From NCBI GenBank assembly GCA_050084515.1, contig CM114272.1, positions 4,960,001 to 5,024,000 of the forward strand: DNA of 64,000 bases, read 5' to 3'. This DNA comes from Blasia pusilla. Lineage: Eukaryota > Marchantiophyta > Marchantiopsida > Blasiales. The position numbers were made by a program, and so were the translations under genes. The notes beneath the pieces were generated by a model. That model did no database searches. It saw nothing but the letters and a program-made list of their open reading frames with translations, and was not told where the DNA came from. Each line of letters begins with the position of its first letter. The stretch's first letter is position 1. Below are positions 1 to 10,973 of the stretch, piece after piece.

Positions 1-52
1 GAGACACCAACTTCATCAAGAACGCTTTGAATCATAGAAACGCCCCTACTCT

Positions 53-655
53 CGAGAATATTTAAGAAACAGGACAAAAGCTATTAGCATCACTCGCTCA
101 TGAAGTCCTTATGCCGTAGGAATGGTCCGAGCAAGAGAGTTGTACCCTCTCGAGCTTGTAGATACTTTGAAGTCTTCCAATTCTTGATGGAGTAGTAAAG
201 CATTCATTCATTCATTCTGATGTGCGATGCTTATGTCTGAATATTCTGTTTGGGTCTGCCGAGTGAAGAGTGAATCAGGCGAACCTTTCTCATCAATGGA
301 ATAATCAACATAAAGTTGTATGAAATCTGTTCGACAGAGAGTAACCTGCCCCGACGGATTGAGTTCCAAAAGTAGGAGAAGCCAGCTTTATTCTTGAGGT
401 CTCTGTGAGGTTCCGAGATGTTGAGAGAACAAATTGCCTGAGCGTACTTCAAACTCCACTCGAGAGAATTGAAGAAGGAAACATAGGTACTAAAAAGGAT
501 CGGAAGATATTAATGGAATACCACATTTGAATTACATAATCAATTACACTTTTACAACATAATCATCACTTCATACTCTCTTTTCATCCAAAAGTGATCC
601 TCTTGGGGATCGAACTCTACAATTGACTGTAAATAAGAAACACTTAGACATTACA
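53..655 (-). repeat. LTR-like dispersed repeat, copy 1
   Basis: This segment aligns, in inverted orientation, with 13612-14205. Read on the minus strand both copies begin TGTAATG, as an LTR would. Both contain a matching short reading frame (231-452 here; 13810-14037 there) sharing blocks such as GFSYFWNSIR and LIIPLMRKV. The boundary at 655 is sharp, because the transposase homology of the next feature stops at 656. The family and the far end are not recognised; the element may extend left to the window edge. A solo LTR is the likeliest reading. Confidence 0.5.
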
Positions 656-2142
656 GAAAGCATCCGACCTTTCCCTCTCCGGTTGAACCTCTCCACCCAT
701 AACACTTCCCTGATAGCAGTCCACCCAGGTTGTGCATTGTCCGCTATGAACCCATAAATTTCTGGAGGTGGCCTTTTGTTTTCCTTCACCACCTCCAATA
801 AGAGTAATCAGCACATCTTCAAACTGCCAATGTCTTTTGCTTTTACTTCACAGACAAATATAGTTTTAGGTCCCTTCTCCACATGGTCATAAACGGGAGC
901 ACCCATTGTCAACCATCCGTTCAGCACTCTATAGCAAATATCAAAGCTTATCCAACTCCCGTAAAGATCTTCCCCTTCCCTCATTCGATCTATAAGATCG
1001 AGGCCACTCGACGGACTTGTGGTTGACATTTTCAAGACATAGGCCATGGATCCCTCGCCTCCCTGGCCCATGAACTGCCATCTCTGAATGAATGGAAATC
1101 TGGAGTTGACCTTGATTCTGGCAATGGCATCCATTTCGGCCGTCTTTCCATCCAGAACCTGTATTTGACGCAGCAAATTCCGGAAGCATTCAGCATCAGC
1201 GAGAAATGCGAGATTTTCCCAAAGTTGTTTCTCCTCAGCAGCCGTGATCTTGCCCTATCCAGGGATTCGAAGAAATTGTTCACAAATTTGTGATGCTATT
1301 GTGAGCTTGATCACTCTGGGCTTTGAACCCGGAAAGTTTCTGCAGACCTCGGCCACTTTCTTCGCGATATCCTCCTTGATGTGTCTCTGAATTGCATTGG
1401 TCACAGGATGAGTGTAAGAGCCAGCATGAACTGCCAACCTTGTGTACTCTGACGTGGAGCCCAAGTTATGGACAATGAAAAATATGTATGCAGGACACGC
1501 TCCAATGCAGAAGGGGGATGCTTGACAATGAGGACATCGATGGCCTCCCGGCGGTATGGTGGCACCGACCTCATATGGAGTTTCTGCATTCTTGGGGCGG
1601 AATTGCGACGTATTGACTCGCCCGTTGCGCTCTAGATACGGGCATGCTGGACTTCTACACTCCAAGGCTCCCACGCATTGGCGGCGGGAGACAGATCCAC
1701 TGAGGTTGACAACATCCGGAATATCTTCAGGAAGTACAACATTGTTACGAGCGTGTGAAGTTGGAGTCAAAGCCGGATCTGGTGAGCTAGAAGTTGCAAA
1801 CGTAGAGCTTGGTGCACTAGGAAATTCTCGACCGTCTACTTGGGAAACAGAGGAATTCACTAGCAAGCCGTAAACTCTATATTGACCATTTGCTAGAGGT
1901 AGGATATTCCATACTTTACGGTCTGTAATCACTAGCTGGACTGTCTCACCTATAATTTCCTCTGTACCGTCCACCCTAACATCCTTGGATAAAAAGATGG
2001 TTCCAATTTGGAGAAGAAATCGAACTGAGAGAAAATTTTCATTCACTGCTATGAAAGACTCACAAGCTTGCGGTCGAACGATTTCTGATTGAGGAAGGGC
2101 CGCTAGATGACTGCCACAAGTGAGCTTCACATAATTGTCCAT
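656..2142 (-). pseudogene. MULE-type transposase with WRKY-GCM1-like zinc finger, copy 1
   Basis: One reading frame runs from the ATG at 2142 to about 656 with no frameshift and two in-frame stops (1255-1257 and 808-810). Residues about 156-247 carry Cys and His spaced as in WRKY-GCM1 zinc fingers, ending in HAGSYTHPV. Downstream, FDICYRV (near residue 401) and GFIADNAQPGW (near 468) fit the first two acidic positions of a Mutator-type DDE core. The third acidic residue and the C-terminal part are missing, cut off by the repeat at 53-655. Compared with the copy at 37148-41092 it lacks about 90 codons between LSGSV and RRQCVGAL. The two stops correspond to CAG to TAG and TGG to TGA relative to that copy. 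Non-functional as it stands. It is divergent from the ParB-like gene at 3709. The transposase class is inferred from motifs; that the same family recurs in the window is directly visible. Confidence 0.65.
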
Positions 2143-2203
2143 TCCCGGAAGATTCCACCAGGAGGAGACACAGAATTGGTATGAGAATAAGAATGAGAAT
2201 GTT

Positions 2204-2213
2204 TAATTTATAG
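2204..2213 (-). promoter_or_regulatory. TATA box of transposase copy 1
   Basis: CTATAAATTA on the minus strand lies about 60 bases upstream of the ATG at 2142. The same element is kept at 41172-41181 in front of the second copy, which supports it. Confidence 0.55.
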
Positions 2214-2339
2214 TGAATGTGGACTCAGATTTTCTTGACAGAATTCGAGTGACAAGATGAAGTTTGGTAGTTGAAAATGTCTGACACAATGGATCCAATT
2301 CTGTTCCATCCTGTCAGAGTAAGGTGTGTTGCAAAATTT

Positions 2340-3300
2340 GGAAATCAGAGACGTTGGTTTCGAAGCATGCACTTCTTTTTGCTGGAACCCGTCGGAGTCC
2401 GTTGGGTTGGTCCCCCTTCTTGCCGACCAAAGGTTTTTTGAGTCGATTTAGCTAGCATCAACATAAGATATTGCTTGCATATGCTAAGGCAACCAATTGT
2501 TGGGGACTTTTGCGGGATTGTCCAACTCAGGGTAGATATTGTGACCTGTTGGATTGCAATGAGTTGCCTCGGAACTATGCGTTGTGGCATTGTTACCCGA
2601 GGGATAGAAAAGCGTGCAACCTGTCGATAACCAACCGGGAACCCTGGTACCTCGCCTATTAACCCAACATAAGAGAAGCGTGCAACCCGTCGGCTTTGGA
2701 CAGGTTGCACGCTTCTGCCTCACCTTGTAACGCTAACATGAAGGAAGCGTGCAACCCATCGATCTCCGACGAGTTGCGCGGGTGCCGCGCCTTCTTGCCC
2801 GAAGACGGTGGAGGCGCGCAACCCGTCGGCCTCAGACGGGTTGCGCAATTGCCTCACCTTGTGACACTTACATTAAGGAAGCGTGCAACCTGTCTATTTC
2901 CGACAAGTTGCACGGGCCGTACCTTCTTGCCCAAAGACGGCGGAGGCGCGCAACCCGTCGGCCTCAGACGGGTTGCGCAAGTTCCTCGCCTTGTAATGCT
3001 TAGATGAAGGAAGCATGCAACCTGTCGGCCTCCGACAAGTTGCGCGGGAAGCCCGCCTTGTTATCCCAATACGAGGGAAGCATGCAACCCACCGAAATCC
3101 GACGGGTTGCGCGGGTACCTCGCGTTCTTGTCCGAAGACGGCATAGGCGGGCAACTTGTCGGTCTCTGACGGGTTGCGTGGGAACCTCGTGTTCTTGTCC
3201 GAAGACGATGGAGGCGCGCAACCTGTCGGTCTCCGACGGGTTGCCACGAGGACGGATGCCTTGAACCCTCGGGAAGCGTGCAGCATGTCGAAGCCGTCGG
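2340..3300. repeat. Palindrome array between divergent transposase and ParB-like genes (copy 1)
   Basis: About ten imperfect copies of a palindrome lie here. Each arm resembles GCAACCCGTCGG, followed by 2-4 bases and the reverse complement. In 2640-3260 they sit in tandem units spaced about 65 or 131 bases apart, with a shared linker (CGCGCCTTCTTGCCCGAAGA type). The best-preserved ones are near 2815-2845 and 2946-2976. Short open frames through the array are low-complexity translations of the repeat, not genes. The equivalent spacer at 41270-41965 has the same design. Confidence 0.85.
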
Positions 3301-3382
3301 GTTGGTTTTTTTCACGTCCAAACTTCCATAACGACTGGCACGTCGCCGTCCGAAGGATGATGCGACCCAACGGCTCGAAAAG

Positions 3383-3390
3383 TATAAATA
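3383..3390 (+). promoter_or_regulatory. TATA box of ParB-like gene, copy 1
   Basis: TATAAATA follows a GGCTCGAAAAG context that is identical in front of the second copy (42050-42057). Transcription would start near 3415, leaving about 290 bases of leader before the ATG at 3709. Confidence 0.65.
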
Positions 3391-3474
3391 GGGGAAGGTT
3401 CGCTCATTTCCGGTTGTTCGTTTCGCGATCTCAATTGCTCTTCCGCAGCTGACTAGATACCAAGGGGCGCTTTA

Positions 3475-3665
3475 CACGGCGATTCATCGTGAGACGATTC
3501 GAGCGAACGATCGCGAGACGATTCAAGCAAACGATCGCGAGACGATTCAAGCTACTCATCAAGGTGACTCATCGCGACATCAGCAAGCCGACTCATCAAG
3601 GCGACTCATCGCGACATCAGCAAGGCGACTCATAAAGGCGATTCCTCAAGCCGATTCATCGTGCA
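3475..3665 (+). repeat. Short direct repeats in the 5' leader of the ParB-like gene
   Basis: The leader is made of two repeat types: GCGAGACGATTCGAGCGAAC-like units, then GCGACTCATCAAGG / GCGACATCAGCAAG units repeated several times. Copy 2 has a shorter version at 42148-42275. No start codon lies in frame within the repeat. Confidence 0.7.
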
Positions 3666-3708
3666 CAGAGAGCAATTTCCTTGTCCATAGGAGCCATTTT
3701 CGGAAACA

Positions 3709-4921
3709 ATGACGAGGAAAAAATCTCAAGCAAACAAGGCTGGGAGCTTCACTCCCAAGTCCATGAGGACTTCTGCATCACCATCTCCAAGGCCTCATTC
3801 GGCCAATGAGATAAGGCAGCAAGAAATCGAGGAGCGGGAAAGGGAAGCGGAGATGCACAAGCAGGAGCTTCTTGCAAAACGTGTACATGAGGCGCTCGAA
3901 AAATAGAATGCAGAGGCTGAGGTGTCGCAGGCCTTGAAGAAAAGGGTCGCCGACGAAAAGTGTGAAAAGAAGCGTCTGGACGCGTCGGTGAGGAGAGCAG
4001 AATTGGCAAAAGCTCAGAGGGAAAAAGCAATTGCCATTGAAGAAAGCCCTGCCTGTCCAACCAAAAGTATTGAGATGGAGGAAATATCCCCGATGAAGTC
4101 CGGGGACACAATCAATATAGCGGAAACGGCCGAGGTTCAAGTGACGGACGATGAGGTCATGAGGATCGCCAGCGTGGAGATGGTGGACATCGCTGAAGAA
4201 GCAGGAGAGCGGTCATCCTCGTCCCTAAGCCCGGCGGAAGAAATCGACCTCTATCAGATCGACGAGTTTCCAGAGGACTTGCCAGCTGTTGTCCCAAAGC
4301 TGTTGGCTGGCCTAGACACCGACCCAATCTTTGAGCGGATAAGAGAGGATCTATGTTCATTGAATTATGTGAAGGCATATGTTGCAATTTAGTGAAGGCT
4401 TATGTTGCAATTTCGTGGAGCTTATTGACCTTGTCCCCGCTGTGACAGGTGGTTAAGCAAATGGCACTAATGGAGGGCCAGTACTCCCCGAGAATTCCAC
4501 TTTTCCGATTAAGAACTATGGAGTACGTCCGCGAAATTCATTCTAACGAGGATATTGCGAAGCTGAAACAATCGGCAGCGACAACATCCTACGTCGACAG
4601 CTTCCCTCCATTCTATGTTCAGCCTTACGATGATCATGGAACCCAAGCGCTGGTTACGGAGGAGGACTTGGAAGCGCTCCACACATTCTGGAGGATGAGA
4701 GATGAGGAATTCAGAAGGGCGATAGAGGGGACAGAATTCAGCTGGATGCGGAACCTGTATTTCTTCATCTGGGATGGAAACCACAGGTTCATGGCGTGGA
4801 CCCAGTTTGCAGAGGATCGCCCAAACTCATTGGAGGCACATTTTTGCGTGAAGGCAGTGGTGCTACATGCATACCCTCATCACATGGCGACGGTGGAGAT
4901 GGCCATGCATGTCATGAACAC
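3709..4921 (+). pseudogene. ParB-like / DNA methyltransferase gene, 5' part, copy 1 (truncated)
   Basis: Exon 1 (3709-4338) starts with MTRKKSQANK and encodes a charged, probably coiled-coil region (EIEEREREAEMHKQE). It has one in-frame TAG at 3904-3906. A 110-base intron follows (acceptor AG at 4447-4448); its donor reads AT here but GT in copy 2, so it is damaged. Exon 2 (4449-4921) carries a ParB/sulfiredoxin-type fold: IPLFRLR...VREI, then WDGNHRFMAW at about residues 318-327, matching the DGxHRxxA core of ParB-like nucleases. It ends at a good GTAAGT donor at 4922. The reading phase at that donor fits exon 3 of copy 2 (45144). The intron that follows contains the palindromes and is cut near 5025 by copia sequence, so the methyltransferase half is lost. 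Family call by motif; the exon structure is supported by comparing the two copies. Confidence 0.65.
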
Positions 4922-5025
4922 GTAAGTTTTCTCTTGCTGCAAACCGTCGGACTCCGACAAGTTGTTTGAGTGGCCACTATTTTTGGAATGTTTTTGGCCG
5001 AAAGCAACTTATTGGAGTCCAACAA

Positions 5026-6018
5026 CACAATGAAAAATGCATTATCTTGTCCTCTCAAGACATATAACGAGGAGTCAAAATCACATACCCTAAAACCCAA
5101 CTCTTGAAGGACGTATGTAATCTTGCCATACCAAGCTCTTGGAGCTTGTTTGAGCCCGTATAGAGCTTTCTTCAACCTGCATACGCGAAATGGAAACTTG
5201 GGATGCTTGTTTCCAGGTGGTTGAGTCATATACCTCCTCGTATAGATCTCCATTCAAGAAGGCATTCTTGACGTCCATGTGATGTAATCTCCACCATTAT
5301 TCTCGTAGTCGCTATCTTTGCAACATGGCTAAATGTTTCCTCATAATCGATACCATATTGTTGTGCATAGCCCTTAGCCACCAATCTCGCTTGGTATCTG
5401 TTAATTGTACCATCTAAATTGCGCTTGATTTTGTAAACCCATTTGCAACCAATAGCTTCCTTACCAGAAGGTATATCAACCAACTCTCATGTTTGTTGAT
5501 GTCTTAATGAAGTAAGCTCTTCCTCCATAGCTTCAATCCATTCACCTTTACTTGTAGCTTCTTCAAAATAACTCGGCTCCTACTCTTGAAGGGTAGTCAT
5601 CATATATGCATGATGTGTCGCAAAGAAACTTTCATTTATGAATCTATGAATTGGATGTGTAACTCTACTTGATTTACGAGTTTTTTGTTCAGAGGTAGAT
5701 GCCTCTGACACCTAACTCGCGCTCTGACTAGTGTCAACAGACTAAATATGTACTCTTCCCGTCCATGGACTCACAGATTTAATTGATGAATCTAGGACCT
5801 CTTCTAATCGTGCACTAGTACTTGGGGAAGTTGAAGACAATGTCTGTTGGTTTATAGTCATATTTTCCCCTTCAACAAATAAGTTTAGAGGTGGAATAGG
5901 TTCAGATGGAGCATACCATGACTTTAACTCATCAAAGACAACATCCTCACTAATAATAAGCTGCCTAGAGGATGGAATGTAGCACTTATACCCCTTAGTT
6001 CCATTAGCATAGCCTCGT
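5026..6018 (-). mobile_element. Ty1/copia retrotransposon fragment (end of integrase to reverse transcriptase)
   Basis: On the minus strand the order is a GYKCYIP stretch typical of the end of copia integrase, a variable linker, then the RVT_2 reverse transcriptase with GCKWVYKIKR, YKARLVAKGY-like and YGLKQAPRAWY motifs (5483 down to about 5030). Frameshifts and stops interrupt it. The polymerase centre (YVDD region), RNase H and both LTRs are missing. It lies inside the first palindrome-bearing intron of the ParB-like gene at 3709 and truncates that gene. Dead fragment. Confidence 0.85.
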
Positions 6019-6020
6019 GT

Positions 6021-6446
6021 TCATAGGGTCCGGTCCAGCATCGCGTACCATGATTGGATAGCTTGAGCCTCTATCACCCCTTGAGTGACGTTGATCAAAC
6101 GGCGCAAGCGAGTGTAAGCCTCACGCAAACTCTCACCCGGGCGCCTCTGGAAGTCTTGGATGCTCCTCAACTTCTCCGTCCGTACCCCTTTGTAGCTCGC
6201 CCTCAACTCAACAAAGAACTCAACTATGGGGTTGAACCTGCGACAAACTTGACTAGATGGTGCAACTGCTTCAATGCGAGTGACCCCTCCTAAAACATCA
6301 CTAGTGGAAGAGGAAGTAGCCTCTCCTGACTCCTCCTCCTCATCTGGGAATGCCTTTGTCCATGACACATAGTGTGGGTCATAATAGAGTCGCCATGCCT
6401 GAATCTCCTGGGCATATCTGTGGGAGAACTCATGGTAATTGTCCAT
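6021..6446 (-). pseudogene. Retrotransposon gag-like fragment
   Basis: A 141-residue frame containing NPIVEFFVELRASY, then LRSIQDFQRRPGESLREAYTR and an Ile/Val-rich end. This resembles the capsid region of plant LTR-element Gag (LxxLxQxxxESxxxYxxRF pattern). It adjoins the copia fragment at 5026-6018 in the same orientation. It may be the gag of that element joined by an internal deletion, or a second element. No zinc knuckle is seen. Confidence 0.55.
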
Positions 6447-8908
6447 GGGTGCCCGATCTAAATGATGGATTATATCGTTCCATGATGTAAACGTTTTGAA
6501 CTCTCTAGAGTACCTAGTCCGCTGTGAGTCACAACTTTACAATGAAGTCGTGTAGCTCTATAATACCTACGCAGTCCTCTTCCTTGGTCGTCCATCTCGT
6601 ACGCCCAAGTGATAGGACCACTCAATGTGTACGGTGGATCACTAACACACTCCTCTATATGCTCCCCCTTGTCTGAAGATGATACAGAAGGAGATCGAGG
6701 TGGTCTCTCCCGTGGAGACCCTCAAAACCTCGCACCACTCTGGGTAAACCCTCCAAAGCTACGCTCAGGTCCACTACCTTGCCTCTCAAAATCCTAAAAG
6801 GATGCCGTGATGGCCCTCCTGCCCTTCTCACGCGATCACTCTCAGTCTCGTGAGTAATCCCTCAATCCCTCAAACTAAACATGCGGCACTCAATCTACAC
6901 TCTCTAACTGAGACGTGTGTTGTGCGGCAACAAGCAGCGTGGTGCGGCAAATCAACCGATCTATTGTCTCATCGACAAACCACCCTCAACTCTGGATATT
7001 CCACATGGGTCTATGTCCCCTAAACCCATACATCATCGATGCCCCTAGCATCAGCACGAAACCCAATATCCCAAATAGAAGTCCCAATATTCGGAAATTC
7101 CTCACACGTGTTGGGTAAGAGATCATAATGGGTAACCTGAAAATATGTCGCTCCTTGGCAACTACAAATCTTCACCCCAATTGAGTCATGAAGACAACTC
7201 CTCCAACTCAGCAACTCGTACTCCTTTCGTACTGACGCTGCTCAAACCTCCTCGATGTGCGGTGCAGGTCCAACGGTCTGGTGTGGCAGTGGCGGCACGC
7301 AACGGCTACAAAACGGCATGGCACTCGGCGGCATACCCTCCTCAATCAGCAATTCATATGCTCTGCACCTTAGTGAGGAGCGGCTCCGCAATCGAGATGG
7401 TGATCCCTAAACCCTAAATCCTAAACCCCTGGCGTGGCAATTGGTGGCACGTTGCGGCTACGGGCATCACGGCACGGTACTCGATCATTGTCGAGCGGCT
7501 ACCAATCCCAATATAGCAACATGAAATAAAAACTCAAACACCATAACACGAGGTTACCTGCCATCATTGGTTGATAATAAACCTACGATGACGGTGGCGG
7601 CCAAACCAAAGTACGTGGTGGCGGCGCAAGTCTGAGAATCAACGGTGGTCATGGAAGACCCTCCACCTCGTAATGGTGGCAACCAAAGGGTGGAAAATGG
7701 CCGAATGCGGCTCTGAGCAGCGCTAGGCGATGGGAGCGGCCGACGGTAGACGGTGGACGGTGGACCGTTGACGATGACGGTTGACCGATGATGGTGACGA
7801 CGGAAGGTTGATGGTGACTATGATGGCGATGGCCGCCGTCGCCGCGGCGGCTGATTTAGGGTTTGAACAATTTAACCTAACCTAAAAATTGCCTAGCAAT
7901 GGCGGTTTTGCAAGATTGACCATAACTTTTTGCTCGCAACTCCAAATTGCGCACTATTTGATGCATACCGTGCACAGGTTTATGATCTATAAGAGTATCA
8001 AAAAATATTTGTAACAAACATGGATTTTCGTAAAGCCAAATATCTCTTTCTCCTACACATAATTTGGCAGCGCTTTCGCGCTGATTTCTCCCAACAAAAA
8101 TATAAAACATGTGAGAGAAAAAATCAACAAGCTACATGGTGCTCTTGAGAGCACAGGCATGGGGCAACCCTTCCCCATACTCAATCCCTACCAAAAATTG
8201 GGCAGCGCTTCCGCACATCACTCTTCCACACGAAAAATCGGCAAAGGAAACATCACAAGTAAGCGGCTCTTGCTCGGGTGAGCACTCCTATGAACCGCTA
8301 AATGGGGAATACGATCCCCAACGTGAAAAACCAGTGAGTGACTAGCGATCTTCTCCATGAAGATCTCTCACTCACTCATTCTCTCTTTGTAAAATAAGAT
8401 CAAATCTCTCTCACAACACTTTAGTTCTCACATGTCTGCACTCTCACATATGTCTCTCAATGTCAAACCAAACCCACTCTCCTAAGGAGAGGCTTGGTTT
8501 ACACACACAAGACAAGCAAGACCATAGCTCTGCCACCTCATGCGAAGAGGTTCAACAAAGAGAGAATGAGCTTTCAAGCTTTCTCTCCTTGAGGTATACC
8601 CCTCAGCTCTCCCAAGCTCTCTCCATGGTAACCTATGCTCCCAAGTCACCTCCTTGGCTCTTGATCTGATGTAGGAGGTCAAGGGCCACTTACCAAAAAT
8701 ATAAATTTGATCATATACTCAAAATGGTACTTACCTAAAATAGTAAGTTCCTCAATATGGCTCCAAATGAGCCGAAACGAAGGGGAAACCTGCTCTCTCA
8801 GGTTTCCCGGGGCCTCAATAGATCATACTTGACCTACTAAGCTTGTCCTCCACTACTCATCTAGGCACTCTACTAGATCTCATCGATCTATCCTAAAAGA
8901 CATGACAA
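6447..8908. other. Unassigned repeat-derived DNA
   Basis: No convincing gene. The stretch holds purine-rich low-complexity DNA (about 7600-7850, many GGTGGC and GATGACGG words) and a telomere-like stretch at 7405-7429. At 8340-8640 there is CT-rich sequence that could be leader or LTR of the gag/copia debris. I found no LTR pair or primer-binding site. Confidence 0.4.
7405..7429 (+). repeat. Interstitial telomere-like motif
   Basis: CCCTAAACCCTAAAT followed by CCTAAACCCC: about three and a half plant-type CCCTAAA units, slightly degenerate. Such short tracts are common in plant promoters (telo box) and old repair scars. Confidence 0.6.
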
Positions 8909-9242
8909 AGTAGAGACCGCTGATGGTCGCCTGGTGTTCGGAGATGCGATCCTCTATCTTGGTCGTCCTATTGGAGAACACGAAGTCCCTGCCGACGTCT
9001 CTATCTCTGCCGTTTTCCCTACCATTTTCTTTGTCTCTGCCGTTGTCCCTACCGTTGTCCGTGTCGACCTTTGATTAGGGCCCGAATACTTCGAGCTCGT
9101 TGGAATCGCGCTCAGAATCTCCATTTGCCTCTTGCTAGTATATCTCAAACCGAAGGCTTTTAGATCTATCGGCATGCACCAGGCACACACTTGCAAGCAT
9201 CAAGCAGCCGGCCAAAATAAGGAGCATGTTTTCACGTGCCAT
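8909..9242 (-). pseudogene. Dirigent-like pseudogene (N-terminal half)
   Basis: From an ATG at 9242 the minus strand encodes the signal-peptide start shared by the dirigent-like genes here (MARENMLLILAGC-like), then FEIY, the DSERDSNELEVFGP block, an expanded DNGRD/ENGRD stretch, and FSNRTTKIED...SEHQATISGLYF. There are in-frame stops after FEIY and after FGP. The C-terminal half with the GGSG motif is absent. A TATA box like that of the intact minus-strand genes remains upstream at 9726-9733, so this was a whole gene copy, not a retrocopy. Confidence 0.85.
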
Positions 9243-9948
9243 CACGAAAAATCCCAAGGTAATATCCTGTGTAAAGAGCCGATGGATAAGCATCACAAAT
9301 TGATATCAATACTTCACTTGGAACATCATGCTTAAAAATCATTCTGCTTATAAATCTCCCACCAAAGAGTTTGTCACTAAATAGAAATACATCATTCATC
9401 TACAATTTAGTAATTAAATCTAACATTCCCATGCGCATTTTTTGGAGGTTGTCGGTGATCTAGACAAGGTAGAAACCTCCAAGTATGGTTACCCACTTTA
9501 GACCGGTATCGGATGAGTACAATGGGGAACAAAAATGTCGTGACAACCGCCAGAAGAATTATAAAATATCCATATATACATAAATATACTCTGATCTAGT
9601 AAGGCTTTTCATACGTAGAAGAAAATTTGGAGGAAAAGGAACTAACTTACAATCTTCTTGTTGCGGATTGAGGTAGTTCTCAAAATCAAAAATTGATGTG
9701 ATGAATTGTTTCTGACCTTCAGAGGTATTTATATGGATTCATCCCATCAAGACCACAGGGGACAAGTGGGCGTGTGTCAGCCTAGCTTGCTCATGGGAAC
9801 CAAAACAAATGGTGCGTGAGATTCTACGATTGGTGTCCCTGCTATCATGTGAGCCACATGCATGAGTAGGAGCGATAATCATGCTTCAGCTAACTATCCA
9901 CAAGTAATTTATAAAGTCCCTCTTGGAAGGAAGGTCTATGTGCGTCGA
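9243..9948 (-). other. Decayed leader, intron and promoter of the dirigent pseudogene
   Basis: No gene. The minus strand resembles the 5' flank of the intact dirigent genes: a TTGCGGATTG stretch near 9660 matches the exon 1 context, and ATATAAATACC at 9724-9734 the promoter. Homology fades before the satellite that begins at 9949. Confidence 0.5.
9726..9733 (-). promoter_or_regulatory. TATA box remnant of dirigent pseudogene
   Basis: TATAAATA on the minus strand, in a context similar to the TATA boxes at 18065-18074 and 53404-53413, including a following GGGCGTGTGTCAG-like segment on the plus strand. Confidence 0.5.
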
Positions 9949-10973
9949 TCCAAAAACCTCTTCTCTATTTTTTGTGTTTGGATAACAACTCCATGTTTCT
10001 TTAAAGTTTTCAAGAAATCTAGATACAACATAAAGATCAAGTGCACCATATTTCAAGTCCATAGCATATCCTTGAACAAGATGGAAATCTAAAAGATCAT
10101 TTTTCCTAGAAGGTTTTATCACGCAAGTTCAAAAAACACTTAATTGTTTTTGGTGTTTGGGTCACAACTCCATTTTCCTTTAAACTTTTCAAAACGTCTA
10201 GATTCACCTTAAGGATGAAGTTTACCAAATTTAAGATCAAGAGAAGGTCCTGGAACAAGATGGAAATTGGAAAACTCAATTTTTTCTAGAAGATCTAATT
10301 CCATGCGTCCAAAAACCTCTTAAATATTTTTGGTGGTCGGGTTTCGACTACACTTTTCTTGAAAATTGTGAGGAAGTTTAGATACACCTAAGGGATCACG
10401 TGCACAAATTTTCAAATCATTATCAGGTCCTTAAACAAGACGGAAACTAGAAAACCCCTCTTTTCCAAGAAGGATTAATAGCACGGGTCCTAAATCAAAT
10501 TCAATATTTTTAGTATTTGGTTCATAATTCCATTTTCCTTGAAACTTTGCACGAATTTTAGATATACCCTTAGGATGAAGCGTTTCAAATTTCAAATCAA
10601 GATTATATCCTTGAACGCCATGGAAATTTGAAAGATGTTTTTCCAAGAAGTTTTAATCACATAACTCTAGAATCCACTTAAGTATTTTTGGTCTTTGAGT
10701 CATAACTCCCATTTTCCTTGAAACTTTCCATGAATTGTACATAGACCTTAAGGATCAAATGCCCTCAACTTAATATAAAGATGAGCTCCTTGAACAAGAT
10801 GAAAATTAAAAAACTCTTCTTTTACAATTAGATTTAATCATGCAAGTCCAAAATCGAGTTAAATATATTTGGCTTTTGGGTCACAACTCTATCTTCCTTA
10901 AAACTTTCCAAGAAGTCTAAATACACCAAATCCACTGTAATATTTTTGGCATGTAGATCACAACTCTTGCAGG
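9949..10973 (+). repeat. 180-bp tandem satellite, about 5.7 diverged monomers
   Basis: Monomers begin with TCCAAAAACCTC or variants at about 9949, 10128, 10308, 10488, 10667 and 10847, giving spacings of 179-180 bases. Shared landmarks in each are TTTTTGGTGTTTGGGTCAC, ACTCCATTTTCCTT, TCTAGATACACC and GGTCCTTGAACAAGATGGAAA variants. The last monomer is broken at about 10973 by a transposase fragment. Monomers differ noticeably from one another, so the array is old. Confidence 0.85.

Noticed and set aside
2340-3300. Bacterial-type terminators formed by the palindromes
   Set aside because: No T tracts follow, and the setting is a plant nuclear genome.
2471-3452. Overlapping short frames rich in RATRRPTGC or CNLSASD
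   Set aside because: Translations of the palindrome array in several frames; no conservation as protein between the two spacers.
10431-10646. Minus-strand frames within the 180-bp satellite (also 9886-10122)
   Set aside because: They repeat with the monomer (VQGY...DLK words) and break between monomers; satellite sequence, not a gene.
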